A stretch of 64,000 bases of DNA from Gemmataceae bacterium (GTDB lineage: Bacteria; Planctomycetota; Planctomycetia; Gemmatales; Gemmataceae), in contig JAHBXO010000003.1 in the NCBI GenBank assembly GCA_019636445.1, positions 1-64,000 on the forward strand, given 5' to 3'. Below are positions 8,020-17,267 of this stretch, piece by piece. Position 1 is the first letter of the stretch; every line of letters starts with the position of its first letter. The notes below the pieces were generated by a model, which was not told the DNA's origin, did no database searches, and saw only the letters and a list, made by a program, of their open reading frames with translations. Position numbers and translations under genes: made by a program.

Positions 8020-9531
8020 ATGCAACCGAATTCTGCCAATCCGGGTAAACTTTCCAGCTGGAGAACCTGTACGCTCTGGCTAATGCTCGCTTTAGGATTT
8101 TGTCTTGGATGCGGCGGATCGGAACGACCCGGGGTTCCGGTAAGCAGTCGGTTGCCCTATTCGGGTCAGACGATTTCGCTGGACTGCGAGGATGACACGA
8201 TCGCCGAAGTCTTCCGGCGTCGTTCGGCCGCATGGGCGGCTCGCACAGGGGCCATGGTCGAACGCAAACCGGGAGATGCCGCCGATATCGTCATCCTCCG
8301 TCCCGGTGATCTGGGTCGCTGGGTCGCCCGTGGAACCGTTCCGGTGCCGGACGATCTTCGGAATTCCGCCCATTCCCTGCAATGGTCGCGCTGTCTTTCA
8401 GTCTGGTCCGAACGACTCGCGGGATGGGGAGGTACGATTCACGCGATTCCCCTCGCCGGTGAGTCATACGTTCTCGCCTATCGAACCGATCGTTTCGCCG
8501 AGGCCGCCAAGCGATGGAACAGGCCCGTGGTTCCCCCGGCCAGTTGGGAAGACTACGCGGATCTGGCCGCTCGTTTCGCCTCCGATGGCGTACCAAGCCT
8601 GCCCGCCGCCTCGAAGGATGCCGATCGCACCTTGCGGGAGTTCCATCTGATCGCGGCGTGTTACGACCGGCTCGCGATGTCGGCGACTGATTTCGCCATG
8701 ATCAAGCAAGCCGGCAAAGGGACGGACCTGACGGTCTCGCAGATGGGGTTCCACCACGACACGGACACGGGCGAATCCCGTTTGATGGCCCCGGCTTTCC
8801 GGGCCGCCGCCCAATGGCTGCGCCAGACGGCGACCGCCCGACCACAACCGTCGGCACCGAACGCCACGGACGCCGTGGCGGCTCTTGCCGATGGCAAATC
8901 CGCCATGGCGATTCTGTCCCTCGCCGAACTCGGTCGCCTGCCCAAAACCGAGGGTGCCCTGCCCCGCGAGTTGGATGTTGCCCCTCTTCCCGGCACGAAA
9001 GTCTGGTTCGATGCCGCCGGAAAGTCGTATCCGCCGGCCGACAAGGTTGCTGGCATCAATTACGTTCCTTACTTCGGAACTGCTGGTTGGCTCGCGATCG
9101 TTCGCCCCACCGCGACGAATCCCGACACCTGCTTCGAGTTGATCGCGGAGCTCTCCGGCCTCGAACGCAGCACCGAACTGCTCAGCGATCCCACGTTGGG
9201 TTTCGGTCCATTCCGCACCGAACACCTCGATCCCTCCCGCGATGCCATCTGGCAGCGCTACGGCTTCGATGCCGAACGAAGCCGCAAGCTGGCGCTCGCC
9301 GTACGGCGGCAGATTGGTGCGGGTCTCGCGTTTCCCGCCATCGGCCTGCGCGGCCCTGACCGTCAGACCCTGCTTGATATGCTCTCGAAGCATCTTTCTC
9401 CGGCCATTGAGGGTCGGGCTGATGCGATCGAATCGCTACAAAGCGCCGACGCCGCCTGGCGTGCCGAGGATGCCAAACGGCCCAAGGAGCCCTTGAAGAC
9501 GGAGCGACGCCAGGCAGCCGGACTCCGTTAG
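8020..9531 (+). CDS. Extracellular solute-binding lipoprotein
   Basis: A 503-residue protein resembling ABC-transporter substrate-binding proteins of the sugar-binding (family 1) type. The N-terminus has a basic region, a hydrophobic segment (LWLMLALGFCLG) and Cys 31 after Gly, which fits a lipoprotein anchor though the -3 residue is unusual. The body has the family's features: an early ISLDCEDDTIAEVF strand-helix, AIPLAGESYVLAYRTD, WNRPVVPPASWEDYADLAARF, and a LADGKSAMAI segment near the hinge. No permease or ATPase gene is nearby, so it may be an orphan receptor rather than a transporter part. Start ATG 8020 is preferred over an upstream in-frame codon at 7984 because it gives a proper signal peptide. 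Confidence 0.8.
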   Translation: MQPNSANPGKLSSWRTCTLWLMLALGFCLGCGGSERPGVPVSSRLPYSGQTISLDCEDDTIAEVFRRRSAAWAARTGAMVERKPGDAADIVILRPGDLGRWVARGTVPVPDDLRNSAHSLQWSRCLSVWSERLAGWGGTIHAIPLAGESYVLAYRTDRFAEAAKRWNRPVVPPASWEDYADLAARFASDGVPSLPAASKDADRTLREFHLIAACYDRLAMSATDFAMIKQAGKGTDLTVSQMGFHHDTDTGESRLMAPAFRAAAQWLRQTATARPQPSAPNATDAVAALADGKSAMAILSLAELGRLPKTEGALPRELDVAPLPGTKVWFDAAGKSYPPADKVAGINYVPYFGTAGWLAIVRPTATNPDTCFELIAELSGLERSTELLSDPTLGFGPFRTEHLDPSRDAIWQRYGFDAERSRKLALAVRRQIGAGLAFPAIGLRGPDRQTLLDMLSKHLSPAIEGRADAIESLQSADAAWRAEDAKRPKEPLKTERRQAAGLR

Positions 9532-9612
9532 CGAATCCCGGTGCGCATCTTGGACGAGAGCGAGGTCCGGAATAAAGAGGAGAGGAAGAACCACCTTCTC
9601 CGGTGAACTCCC

Positions 9613-12150
9613 ATGGTTCGTCGCTTCCTCGCCCTGCTCGGGTTTCTCCTTCTTGTCACACCGGCCTCCGCCGCACCGCCGAACATCGTGCTCTTATTCG
9701 CCGACGACCTCGGCTACGCCGACCTCGGCTGCTTCGGCGCCACCAAATGGAAGACCCCGAACCTCGACCGGATCGCGAAGGATGGCATCCGCTTCACCGA
9801 CTTTCATTCCTCGCAGCCGGTGTGCTCCGCGTCGCGATGCAGCCTTCTCACCGGCTGCTACGCGAACCGCCTTGGAATCCATGGCGCCCTCGGCCCGCAG
9901 GCACGCCACGGTATCCACGACGACGAAACGACCATTGCCGAACTGTTGAAGGCGAAGAGTTACGCCACCGGGATGGTCGGCAAGTGGCACCTCGGCCATC
10001 ACAAACAATTCCTCCCGACTCGCCACGGTTTCGATTCCTATCTTGGCCTGCCGTATTCGAACGACATGTGGCCGCACCACCCGGAGGCCAAGAAGGGCAG
10101 CTACCCGAACCTGCCACTCATTGATGGCGAAACGATTGTCGACGCCGACGTGACAGCCGAAGACCAGGCGAAGCTCACGGAACTGTACCGCGACCAGGCA
10201 GTGAAGTTCATCGGCGAGAATAAGGCGAAGCCATTTTTTCTCTACTTCGCGCACACGTTTCCGCACGTGCCGCTCTTTGTCGGCGAGAAGTTCCGCGGCT
10301 CCTCCGGCGATGGCGGCATCTACGGCGACGTGATCCAGGAATTCGACTCCGCCGTTGGGGATATCTTGAAGGCGTTGAAGGACGCCGGCATCGAGGACAA
10401 CACGCTCGTGATCTTCACCAGCGACAACGGTCCATGGCTGAGCTACGGCAACCACGGCGGCACGAAAGGCCCGCTCCGCGAAGGCAAAGGCAGCGTCTGG
10501 GAAGGCGGCACACGCGTGCCGTTCGTGGCGAAGTGGCCGGGGAAGATTCCCGCCGGAACCGTGCAGGCCGAGTCGGCAATGACGATCGATCTGCTTCCGA
10601 CGATCGCGAAGTTTGTCGGGGCGGACCTGCCGAAGCGGCCGATCGACGGCAAGGACATCGGCGACCTGCTCGCGGCAAAGCCCGGCGCGCAGTGCCCGCA
10701 CGAGGCCTTCTTCCTTTACTACGGCCAGAATGAATTGCAGGCGGTGCGCAGCGGCAAGTGGAAGCTGATACTCCCGCACAACTGCCGGATGATCGAGGAT
10801 CGCCCTCCGGGGAAGGACGGCAAACCCGCCGGCTATCGACAGGTGAAGCTCGATACGATGCTTTTCGATCTCGAAACCGATGTCGGCGAGCAGATGAATG
10901 TGGCCGACCAGTACCCGGAGGTCGTGAAGCGATTGCAAGCGTTGGCCGAGAAGGCCCGCGCCGACATGGGCGACTCTCTGACGAAACGCGTCGGCACAAA
11001 CGTCCGCGAGCCGGGTCGACTGCCCGATCCAAAAGCGAAACCACAATACTCGGCCGAGTTGGTGTTCCCGTTCGATGCCAAGCACAACCACGCTCCCGGT
11101 ATCGTCGAGTGCCCGAACGGCGACCTGCTCATCTCGTGGTACCGCGGCAGCGGCGAGCGCAGCGCGGACGACGTGGCCGTGCTCGGCGCGCGGCGAAAGA
11201 AGGGCGATGCGAACTGGAGCACGCCGTTCGTTCTCGCCGACACGCCCGGCTTCCCCGACTGCAACACGACGCTCTTCGTCGACGCCAAGGACCGCCTCTG
11301 GCTCTTCTGGCCTGTCATCCTCGCGAACTCGTGGGAGTCGTGCATCACGCAGTACCGCGTCGCCTCGAAATTCGACGGCCCCGGCGCCCCGAAGTGGGAC
11401 TGGCAGGCGAACATACTGCTCAAGCCGGTCGATTTCGAAACCGTCATGCTCCACGAGTTCGAGATCTGGAAGAAGTCGCTCGGCCAGCCGCTGCCGGAGA
11501 AGCTTGGCGACGAGTACGTGAAGAAGAAGGTTGGAGACAAACTGCTCTCCCGGCTCGGCTGGCAGTCGCGCTGCAAGCCGACGGTGCTGAAGACGGGCCG
11601 CATCCTGCTGCCGCTCTATTCGGATACTTACTCGGCCGGCCTCATGGCGATCAGCGACGACGGTGGAGCGACTTGGACGGCGTCCAAGCCGCTCGCCGGG
11701 TTCGGTTCCATCCAACCGGCCGTCGTCGAAAAGGCCGACGGCACGCTCGTGGCGTACATGCGGGAGAACGGCGTTTTCAAAAAGATCCGCGTCAGCGAAT
11801 CGAAGGATGGCGGCGTGACGTGGGGCACGGTCTATTCGCACGAACTCCCAAACCCCGGTAGCGGCCTCGACGCCCTGCGCCTTACGAACGGCCACTTCGC
11901 GCTGATCTACAACGACACGGTCAGAGGCCGCCACTCGCTGGCCGTCTCGATCTCCGACGACGAAGGGAAGTCCTGGAAATGGACGCGCCACCTCGAGAAA
12001 CAGGACGCCGGCTCGTACCACTATCCGGCGATTATCCAGAGCCGCGACGGGATGCTGCACGCCGTCTACAGCTACTTCGTCAAAGAGGGCAAAAGTATGA
12101 AGCACGCAACGTTCAACGAAGAATGGGTTCAAACGGGAGATCGAAGTTGA
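9613..12150 (+). CDS. Secreted sulfatase fused to a sialidase-like (BNR) domain
   Basis: An 845-residue exported protein. Residues 1-20 are a signal peptide ending ASA. Residues about 22-480 are a type I sulfatase of the arylsulfatase A kind: metal-binding DD at 31-32, the formylglycine site C71-S-A-S-R, GKWHLGHH, TSDNGPW with the metal Asp-Asn, and KGPLREGKGSVWEGG. Residues about 495-845 form a beta-propeller with Asp-box-like turns (SDDGGATW, SKDGGVTW, SDDEGKSW), similar to BNR/sialidase-family exo-hydrolases. Each half is usually its own protein. It needs a formylglycine-generating enzyme, not in this window. Its end overlaps the start of a second sulfatase gene, suggesting an operon for sulfated-glycan breakdown. 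Confidence 0.92.
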   Translation: MVRRFLALLGFLLLVTPASAAPPNIVLLFADDLGYADLGCFGATKWKTPNLDRIAKDGIRFTDFHSSQPVCSASRCSLLTGCYANRLGIHGALGPQARHGIHDDETTIAELLKAKSYATGMVGKWHLGHHKQFLPTRHGFDSYLGLPYSNDMWPHHPEAKKGSYPNLPLIDGETIVDADVTAEDQAKLTELYRDQAVKFIGENKAKPFFLYFAHTFPHVPLFVGEKFRGSSGDGGIYGDVIQEFDSAVGDILKALKDAGIEDNTLVIFTSDNGPWLSYGNHGGTKGPLREGKGSVWEGGTRVPFVAKWPGKIPAGTVQAESAMTIDLLPTIAKFVGADLPKRPIDGKDIGDLLAAKPGAQCPHEAFFLYYGQNELQAVRSGKWKLILPHNCRMIEDRPPGKDGKPAGYRQVKLDTMLFDLETDVGEQMNVADQYPEVVKRLQALAEKARADMGDSLTKRVGTNVREPGRLPDPKAKPQYSAELVFPFDAKHNHAPGIVECPNGDLLISWYRGSGERSADDVAVLGARRKKGDANWSTPFVLADTPGFPDCNTTLFVDAKDRLWLFWPVILANSWESCITQYRVASKFDGPGAPKWDWQANILLKPVDFETVMLHEFEIWKKSLGQPLPEKLGDEYVKKKVGDKLLSRLGWQSRCKPTVLKTGRILLPLYSDTYSAGLMAISDDGGATWTASKPLAGFGSIQPAVVEKADGTLVAYMRENGVFKKIRVSESKDGGVTWGTVYSHELPNPGSGLDALRLTNGHFALIYNDTVRGRHSLAVSISDDEGKSWKWTRHLEKQDAGSYHYPAIIQSRDGMLHAVYSYFVKEGKSMKHATFNEEWVQTGDRS

Positions 12151-13514
12151 AAACCACGAGTTCACGAAAACCCGAAAAGACGAAATCCCGAACTTGGGAT
12201 TATCTTCGGGTCTTTGTCGTTTCGGGCGTTCGTGATCTCCTGATCACTCGCTTGGCACTCTCGGCGGTCTTGGTCGTCCTCGTTTTATCGTCGGCTCGTG
12301 CGGCACCGCCAAACGTGCTGTTCGTGTTCACCGACGACCAGCGGTTCGACACGATTCGATCGCTCGGGAACAAGGAGATCGAAACGCCCAATCTCGACAA
12401 GCTCGTCGAACGCGGGTTCCACTTCACGAACGTCTACTGTCAGGGCAGCATGGTCGGGGCGGTCTGCGCGCCGAGCCGGACGATGCTGCTGACGGGGAAA
12501 TCGCTTTTCCGCATCCCGCAGCCGAACGCGAAGACCTACGCCGGCCCGACGCTCGGCGGCACGTTCCGCAAGGCCGGGTACGACACGCTCTGCGTGAGCA
12601 AACCCGGGAACTCGTTCCGCGTCGGGCACGACGCCTTCGAGAAAGTCGTCCATATTCCGCACGTCGGAGCGCAGACGAACGCGAAATGCGCCGACGCCGC
12701 CATCGAATACCTCAAGGACCGCAAGCCGGACGGGAAACCGTTCTTCCTCTACTTCGCGCCGAGCATGCCGCACGACCCGCGCACGGCCGAGAAGGAGTTC
12801 CACGCCAAGTACGACCCCGCGAAGCTGACATTGAGCAGGAACTTCCTGCCGAAGCATCCGTTCGACAACGGCGAACTGGTAATCCGGGACGAGAAGCTCG
12901 CCCCGTGGCCACGGACGGAAACGGAGATGAAGAGGCACTTGGCCGAGTACTACGCGTGCATCACCTCGCTCGACCATCACCTGGGCCGCATCCTCGACGC
13001 GTTGAAGTCAAATGGAACACTGGAAAATACGGTCGTGATCTTCACGAGCGATCAAGGGCTCGCGGTCGGCGGGCGGCACGGCCTCATGGGCAAGCAAAAC
13101 CTGTACGAACACTTCAAGTCGCCGCTAGTGATCGCCGGGCCGGGCGTGCCGATGGGGAAGAGCGACGCGCTCGTGTACCTCTTCGACCTGTTTCCGACGG
13201 CGTGCGACCTGGCCGGCGTGCCGGCGCCGAAGGAGTGCGAAGGGGCGAGCCTCGCGCCGGTGATGAAGGGCGAGAAGAAGTTCGTGCGGGATCGGCTCTT
13301 CGCCGCGTACAAAGATTGCCAGCGGATGGTCCGGAATGATCGCTGGAAGTTGATCCACTATCCAAAGATCAACCGTTACCAGTTGTTCGACCTGGCGATG
13401 GACATCGACGAGATTGACGATCTCGCCGCGAAGCCGGAGCACGCCGACAAGCTGGCCGAAATGAAACGTCAGCTCTCCGAAGAACGGACTCGCTGGAACG
13501 ATTCGCTCAAGTGA
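12147..13514 (+). CDS. Secreted sulfatase
   Basis: A 455-residue type I sulfatase: DD metal site in VFTDDQRF, formylglycine site C107-A-P-S-R followed by TMLLTGKS, KPFFLYFAPSMPHDPR, and FTSDQGLAVGGRHGLMGKQNLYE, as in iduronate-2-sulfatase/choline-sulfatase-like enzymes. The start is uncertain. TTG 12147 overlaps the previous stop (TTGA) and has GGGAGA upstream; ATG 12123 is further up. Either start gives a long leader before the hydrophobic signal segment (LALSAVLVVLVLSSARA). That leader is encoded by an imperfect palindrome (12156-12240), so the real start may lie after it, perhaps TTG 12252. Gene order puts it in one transcript with the sulfatase-sialidase fusion. Confidence 0.9.
   Translation: MKTTSSRKPEKTKSRTWDYLRVFVVSGVRDLLITRLALSAVLVVLVLSSARAAPPNVLFVFTDDQRFDTIRSLGNKEIETPNLDKLVERGFHFTNVYCQGSMVGAVCAPSRTMLLTGKSLFRIPQPNAKTYAGPTLGGTFRKAGYDTLCVSKPGNSFRVGHDAFEKVVHIPHVGAQTNAKCADAAIEYLKDRKPDGKPFFLYFAPSMPHDPRTAEKEFHAKYDPAKLTLSRNFLPKHPFDNGELVIRDEKLAPWPRTETEMKRHLAEYYACITSLDHHLGRILDALKSNGTLENTVVIFTSDQGLAVGGRHGLMGKQNLYEHFKSPLVIAGPGVPMGKSDALVYLFDLFPTACDLAGVPAPKECEGASLAPVMKGEKKFVRDRLFAAYKDCQRMVRNDRWKLIHYPKINRYQLFDLAMDIDEIDDLAAKPEHADKLAEMKRQLSEERTRWNDSLK
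12156..12240. repeat. Imperfect palindromic repeat inside sulfatase leader
   Basis: Arms of about 36 nt (12156-12192 and 12205-12240) are approximate reverse complements, built from short reiterations of CGAAA / TTTCG. The element lies at the junction of two sulfatase genes and is read through by the annotated reading frame of the second. It looks like an intergenic dispersed palindrome that has become part of, or abuts, a coding sequence. Confidence 0.7.
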
Positions 13515-13520
13515 GGCACC

Positions 13521-13955
13521 ATGACCGCGGACGAACTGCACGATCGCTACGTCGCCGAGATCGACAAGCGTGGCATCGACGACAAGTACATCGACGGTGT
13601 CGAGGAACGCGAGCTCATGCAGATCGCGATCCAGCACGGCTTTCCGCCGGAACGCGCCCGCGCTGTGGTCGTCGATGTCTGCCGCGAGAAGGGCTACGTC
13701 ATCGAAGCCTCGCTGGTCCAGTTCATCCGCGAACAACTCAAGTTGAAGGCGAAATCGGACGGCAGCCTGGACCGCGCCGCATACGAAGCGGTCATTCGCG
13801 AAGCGAGCGGTCGGCTGGCGCTCACGACACGCTCGCCCCGCGACGTGATGCAACTTGTGGAAAGCACCATGGACGACTCCGGCTATCGTCGGGCACGGCC
13901 GTGGTGGCAACCGGATTGGCTCCGCCGACTGACGAATCGCGGTGGGATCAACTGA
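13521..13955 (+). CDS. Conserved hypothetical protein (144 aa)
   Basis: I do not recognise a named family. The product is small, acidic at its N-terminus, has no signal peptide or membrane segment, and is predicted mostly helical: MTADELHDRYVAEID and ERELMQIAIQHGFPPERARAVV read as amphipathic helices, and the C-terminus (RARPWWQPDWLRRL) is Trp- and Arg-rich. Start ATG 13521 has GAGG 7 nt upstream and follows the sulfatase stop by 6 nt, so it is probably translated from the same message. Its end overlaps the wecB stop, tail to tail, by 8 nt. Base composition is like its neighbours. Confidence 0.7.
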   Translation: MTADELHDRYVAEIDKRGIDDKYIDGVEERELMQIAIQHGFPPERARAVVVDVCREKGYVIEASLVQFIREQLKLKAKSDGSLDRAAYEAVIREASGRLALTTRSPRDVMQLVESTMDDSGYRRARPWWQPDWLRRLTNRGGIN

Positions 13956-15090
13956 GTGCCAGGAATCGAGCGCATTCTTCCAGGATTCGCCGGGAGGTGT
14001 TCCCGTCGCCGTAGGGGTTCGGCTTCCCCGTCATCGCAGCGAGCGCCACTGGATTGGTCAGCAATTGCATCGACGCGTTGACGATCCCGTCGAATTCCGC
14101 TCCCACCAATTTCACCGCGCCGACGGCCACGCCCTCCGGCCGTTCCGTCGTGTCCCGCATGACCAGAACCGGTTTGCCGAGCGTCGGCGCCTCCTCCTGG
14201 ATGCCGCCGCTATCGGTCAGCACGAACGTGCAGCGCCGGAACAGGTCGATGAATTCCCGATAGCCCTGCGGCTCGGTTAGGATCACATTGGACCGGCCGC
14301 GAAGAATCCGCTCCACCGGTTCGCGCACGTTCGGGTTCAGATGGACCGGATAGACGAACGCGACATCGGGGAACCGCTCCGCGAGCGCGGCAATGGCCCG
14401 ACAAATCTGTTCGAACCCGTCGCCGAAGTTCTCGCGCCGATGGCCAGTGATGAGCACGAACCGCCGATCCGCCGGCAAGGCCTCGCATGGAACGCCTGGG
14501 ATTTCCGGCGGATTCATCTCGAGTTCGCGGACGACATGGAGCAGCGCGTCGATGACGGTGTTGCCCGTGACGAACACGCGTTCGGCAGGCACGCCTTCCT
14601 TTCGCAAGTTCGCGGCCGTTGCGTCCGTCGGCGCGAAGTGCAGTGACGCGAGCCGGGTCGCGAGCACGCGGTTTGCCTCCTCCGGGAAAGGCGAGCGAAG
14701 ATTGCCGGTGCGTAGCCCGGCCTCGACGTGACCAACGGGCACATGACGATAAAACGCCGCAAGCCCCGTCGCGAGCACGGTCGTCGTGTCGCCCTGCACC
14801 AGGACGAGGTCGGGCTTCGACCGCGCGAGCCAACCGTCGACGGCGACGAGCGTGCGTGCCGTCAGATCCGCGAGCGTCTGGCCCGGTTGCATCAGATTGA
14901 GGTCGGTGTCGGGTTCAATTCGAAAAGCCGACAGCACCTGATCCAGCATCTGCCGGTGCTGGCCCGTGACACAGACGTCGACTCGAAAACGGGAATCACC
15001 CCGCGCCGCCGCGATGACGGGAGCGAGCTTGATCGCCTCAGGACGAGTGCCAAAGACGACGCCGAGAATCGGGCGGACTGGATTGGACAT
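13948..15090 (-). CDS. wecB: UDP-N-acetylglucosamine 2-epimerase (non-hydrolysing)
   Basis: Interconverts UDP-GlcNAc and UDP-ManNAc for cell-surface polysaccharide synthesis. The 380-residue product has the family's signatures in order: FGTRPEAIKLAPV near the N-terminus, TGQHRQMLDQ, VQGDTTTVLA, HVEAGLRTGN with SPFPEEANR, ITGHRRENFG, YPVHLNPNV, TDSGGIQEEAPTLGKPVL and RDTTERPEGV. These cover the nucleotide-binding and catalytic His/Asp/Glu residues. Length matches the usual 360-390. ATG 15090 is chosen because it starts the Rossmann strand; 27 upstream codons of open frame overlap the neighbouring gene's end. It follows the esterase gene by 8 nt on the same strand and so is likely co-transcribed with it. 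Confidence 0.95.
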   Translation of the reverse strand: MSNPVRPILGVVFGTRPEAIKLAPVIAAARGDSRFRVDVCVTGQHRQMLDQVLSAFRIEPDTDLNLMQPGQTLADLTARTLVAVDGWLARSKPDLVLVQGDTTTVLATGLAAFYRHVPVGHVEAGLRTGNLRSPFPEEANRVLATRLASLHFAPTDATAANLRKEGVPAERVFVTGNTVIDALLHVVRELEMNPPEIPGVPCEALPADRRFVLITGHRRENFGDGFEQICRAIAALAERFPDVAFVYPVHLNPNVREPVERILRGRSNVILTEPQGYREFIDLFRRCTFVLTDSGGIQEEAPTLGKPVLVMRDTTERPEGVAVGAVKLVGAEFDGIVNASMQLLTNPVALAAMTGKPNPYGDGNTSRRILEECARFLALS

Positions 15091-15098
15091 GAATCCCG

Positions 15099-17210
15099 TC
15101 AATCGTAATGGAAGTTGAACTTGAGTTTCCCTTCGTCGGTCGCGTTCGTCAGTTGCAACGGCCAGTACCATTTCTCGCGCTCGGCCCGCTTCACATTCAG
15201 GACCAGCGGCTTGTCAGTCAGCGCCAGAGCCTGCGGAAAATCGAGAACCTTGAGAACATTTAAGAGGATTGGCCCCTCGCGATGGCTGGCCGGCGGATGC
15301 CAGAGATCGAACTCGGCAACGCCCGGTTCAAAAAGTCCCGCGTAATAGGCGATGCCGGCCGCGTGGCGCTCGCCACGGATACGAATCGGCAACTTGGGTA
15401 CGATCGAAAGAATTATCTGCACCGCCCGGCGGGCATCCCAGACCCGCTGCCCGTCGAGCGTTTGCCCGATGAGAGGAAACCGACGTCGAATCTGGATATC
15501 CTCGAAGCTGCCCTCGATCGCCCATCGTGTCGGCCCGATGCCACGCGGCGCGACCGCAGCCCAAACGAATTTTTCCTTAGCCATCGCGGCACGGTTTTGC
15601 GTGAACCTCGCCCCATCCAACGGCAGCTTTCCTCCGATCGACAACAACTTCGCGAACGGCTCGCCCAGCCCCGCACACCATTCCTTCCAAGCCGTCTCGT
15701 CGAGAACCGACAGCACGACCCCCTCGGGCGCGGGGCCTTCGGTCGCGGACATCACAAAGAGTCGGAGTTCGATGGCATCCTCCGACAGGAAATCGTATGC
15801 CCTTAGTTTCACACCTTCGTGAACGACTTCCCCGACCTGTTTAGGCTCACTTGCCGGTGTGGTCTTCGGCCAGCCAGCGAAGACTTTCTCACGCAGCCCC
15901 TGCATCAATTCCGCCTTGCGACCCGTCCACCATTCCTTCGTCACCGCCGGAGCGTGCGGCGTCTCGAACCGTGCCGCCTTCACGAACGTTTCCTGAATGG
16001 TGGCGTTGACCGAACCTTCCGGAATCGTCTCGAAGACCTTCAATTGAACCGGTGACAGTTTCGCCGGAAGATCATCGTCCAATTTGGTCGTTGTGTCGTT
16101 CTTCAACCAGCGGTTCATCCAGCGATTGATCCCGATACGGAGTTCGGGAGAATCCTTGTGAGGCCCCTGGGTTTCCAACAGTTGGAACTTCTCTTCGGCT
16201 CCGTACAGGGCGTAAACCTTGCGGACCTTGTCTGCAAGGCGGCGGTAACCGGCGACGGGGAAAATGCTATCCGCGTCCGAATTGCCGAGCAGCAACGGCC
16301 GAGGTGCAATCAAAGCCGCGATCTGCGCGAAGTCCCAGCGGTAGGTGTTTACGGGAAACATACAATCGCAGTGGCCGGCGATGACGCCGTTTTTGAGTCG
16401 GTCCGGCGTGCCGGTCTGGTTTCCGTCGGCGATCTGCGCCGTCAGGTCGGCGATGCCGGCGACGGGCACGACGGCCTGGATCCGCTCGTCCGCCGCCGCC
16501 GTCCACCAACTCGTCGCCCCGCCACCGGATCGTCCAGTCAGACCAATCCGCTTGCGATCGACCTCCGGCCGAGTTTCCAGATAATCCAGCGCCCGCATGG
16601 CATTCCACAGTTCGATGCCCGCGGGGGTGTAGCCACGAGCCTGCCACCACCACATCCCCTCGCGAAAGGTGCCGTGGTGCAAGCCAGGAATCTCGTGAAG
16701 CTGAAGCGTGTCGAGGATGAGGCAGACATAGCCGTGCTTCGCGAACCACGCCGGGTGATACTGATAGGGCACCTTGCTCCCGAACGAGACGCCCTTCTCG
16801 ACATGATTGGCGTGACCGCAAACGTAGAGAACGGTGGGTGCCTTCTTGACTTCGCCCTTTGGCAGATAAAGATTCGCCGTAACGTACAATCCCGGCGACG
16901 ACTGGAAGTGCAGCTTTTCGACGCGGTAATCATCCCCCTCGACGCGGCCCGTCACAACCGGCTTCAGGTCCGTCCGCGGCGGCAGCGGCCACAGCCCCAT
17001 CATCTCGAGAAACTGCTCACGGTATTTCTCCCGTCGGGATTCCCAGTTCGCTTTGCTGGAAAGATCGGCGAGGCAACCCTCCGCGATGATGCGCGCCTGC
17101 GAACGAAAATACGTCGCGATCATCTCCTGGCCGCGAGTCAGGTCCGGCACCGGTTCGGCTGCGGCTAACGGATACGAAGCGAGCAGAACCCAAACGACGG
17201 ATGCGCGCAT
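15099..17210 (-). CDS. Secreted alpha/beta hydrolase (acetyl-xylan-esterase-like), two-domain
   Basis: A 703-residue exported protein (signal peptide about 1-18, ending LAAAE). The first 380 residues form an alpha/beta hydrolase of the carbohydrate-esterase type: PTVLYVCGHANH near the oxyanion region, GRSGGGATSW with nucleophile Ser 228, an acidic DADSIFP segment and a TQGPHKDSP His, in the right order for a Ser-Asp-His triad. The second half (about 400-703) looks like another, degenerate hydrolase-like domain without a clear nucleophile. The pattern is common in planctomycete secreted polysaccharide deacetylases/esterases. It is 57 nt downstream of the histidine kinase and 8 nt upstream of wecB. 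Substrate not readable from sequence. Confidence 0.85.
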   Translation of the reverse strand: MRASVVWVLLASYPLAAAEPVPDLTRGQEMIATYFRSQARIIAEGCLADLSSKANWESRREKYREQFLEMMGLWPLPPRTDLKPVVTGRVEGDDYRVEKLHFQSSPGLYVTANLYLPKGEVKKAPTVLYVCGHANHVEKGVSFGSKVPYQYHPAWFAKHGYVCLILDTLQLHEIPGLHHGTFREGMWWWQARGYTPAGIELWNAMRALDYLETRPEVDRKRIGLTGRSGGGATSWWTAAADERIQAVVPVAGIADLTAQIADGNQTGTPDRLKNGVIAGHCDCMFPVNTYRWDFAQIAALIAPRPLLLGNSDADSIFPVAGYRRLADKVRKVYALYGAEEKFQLLETQGPHKDSPELRIGINRWMNRWLKNDTTTKLDDDLPAKLSPVQLKVFETIPEGSVNATIQETFVKAARFETPHAPAVTKEWWTGRKAELMQGLREKVFAGWPKTTPASEPKQVGEVVHEGVKLRAYDFLSEDAIELRLFVMSATEGPAPEGVVLSVLDETAWKEWCAGLGEPFAKLLSIGGKLPLDGARFTQNRAAMAKEKFVWAAVAPRGIGPTRWAIEGSFEDIQIRRRFPLIGQTLDGQRVWDARRAVQIILSIVPKLPIRIRGERHAAGIAYYAGLFEPGVAEFDLWHPPASHREGPILLNVLKVLDFPQALALTDKPLVLNVKRAEREKWYWPLQLTNATDEGKLKFNFHYD

Positions 17211-17267
17211 GGCGGACTCCCGGACCTTTTCGTCGATGGTATTCCGTTCGCGTCAAACGGGCCACAA

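Noticed and set aside
9694..12165. 823-codon open frame antisense to the sulfatase-sialidase gene
   Set aside because: Open only because high GC at third positions of the sense gene removes stop codons on the other strand; no family features. The sense gene has clear catalytic motifs throughout.
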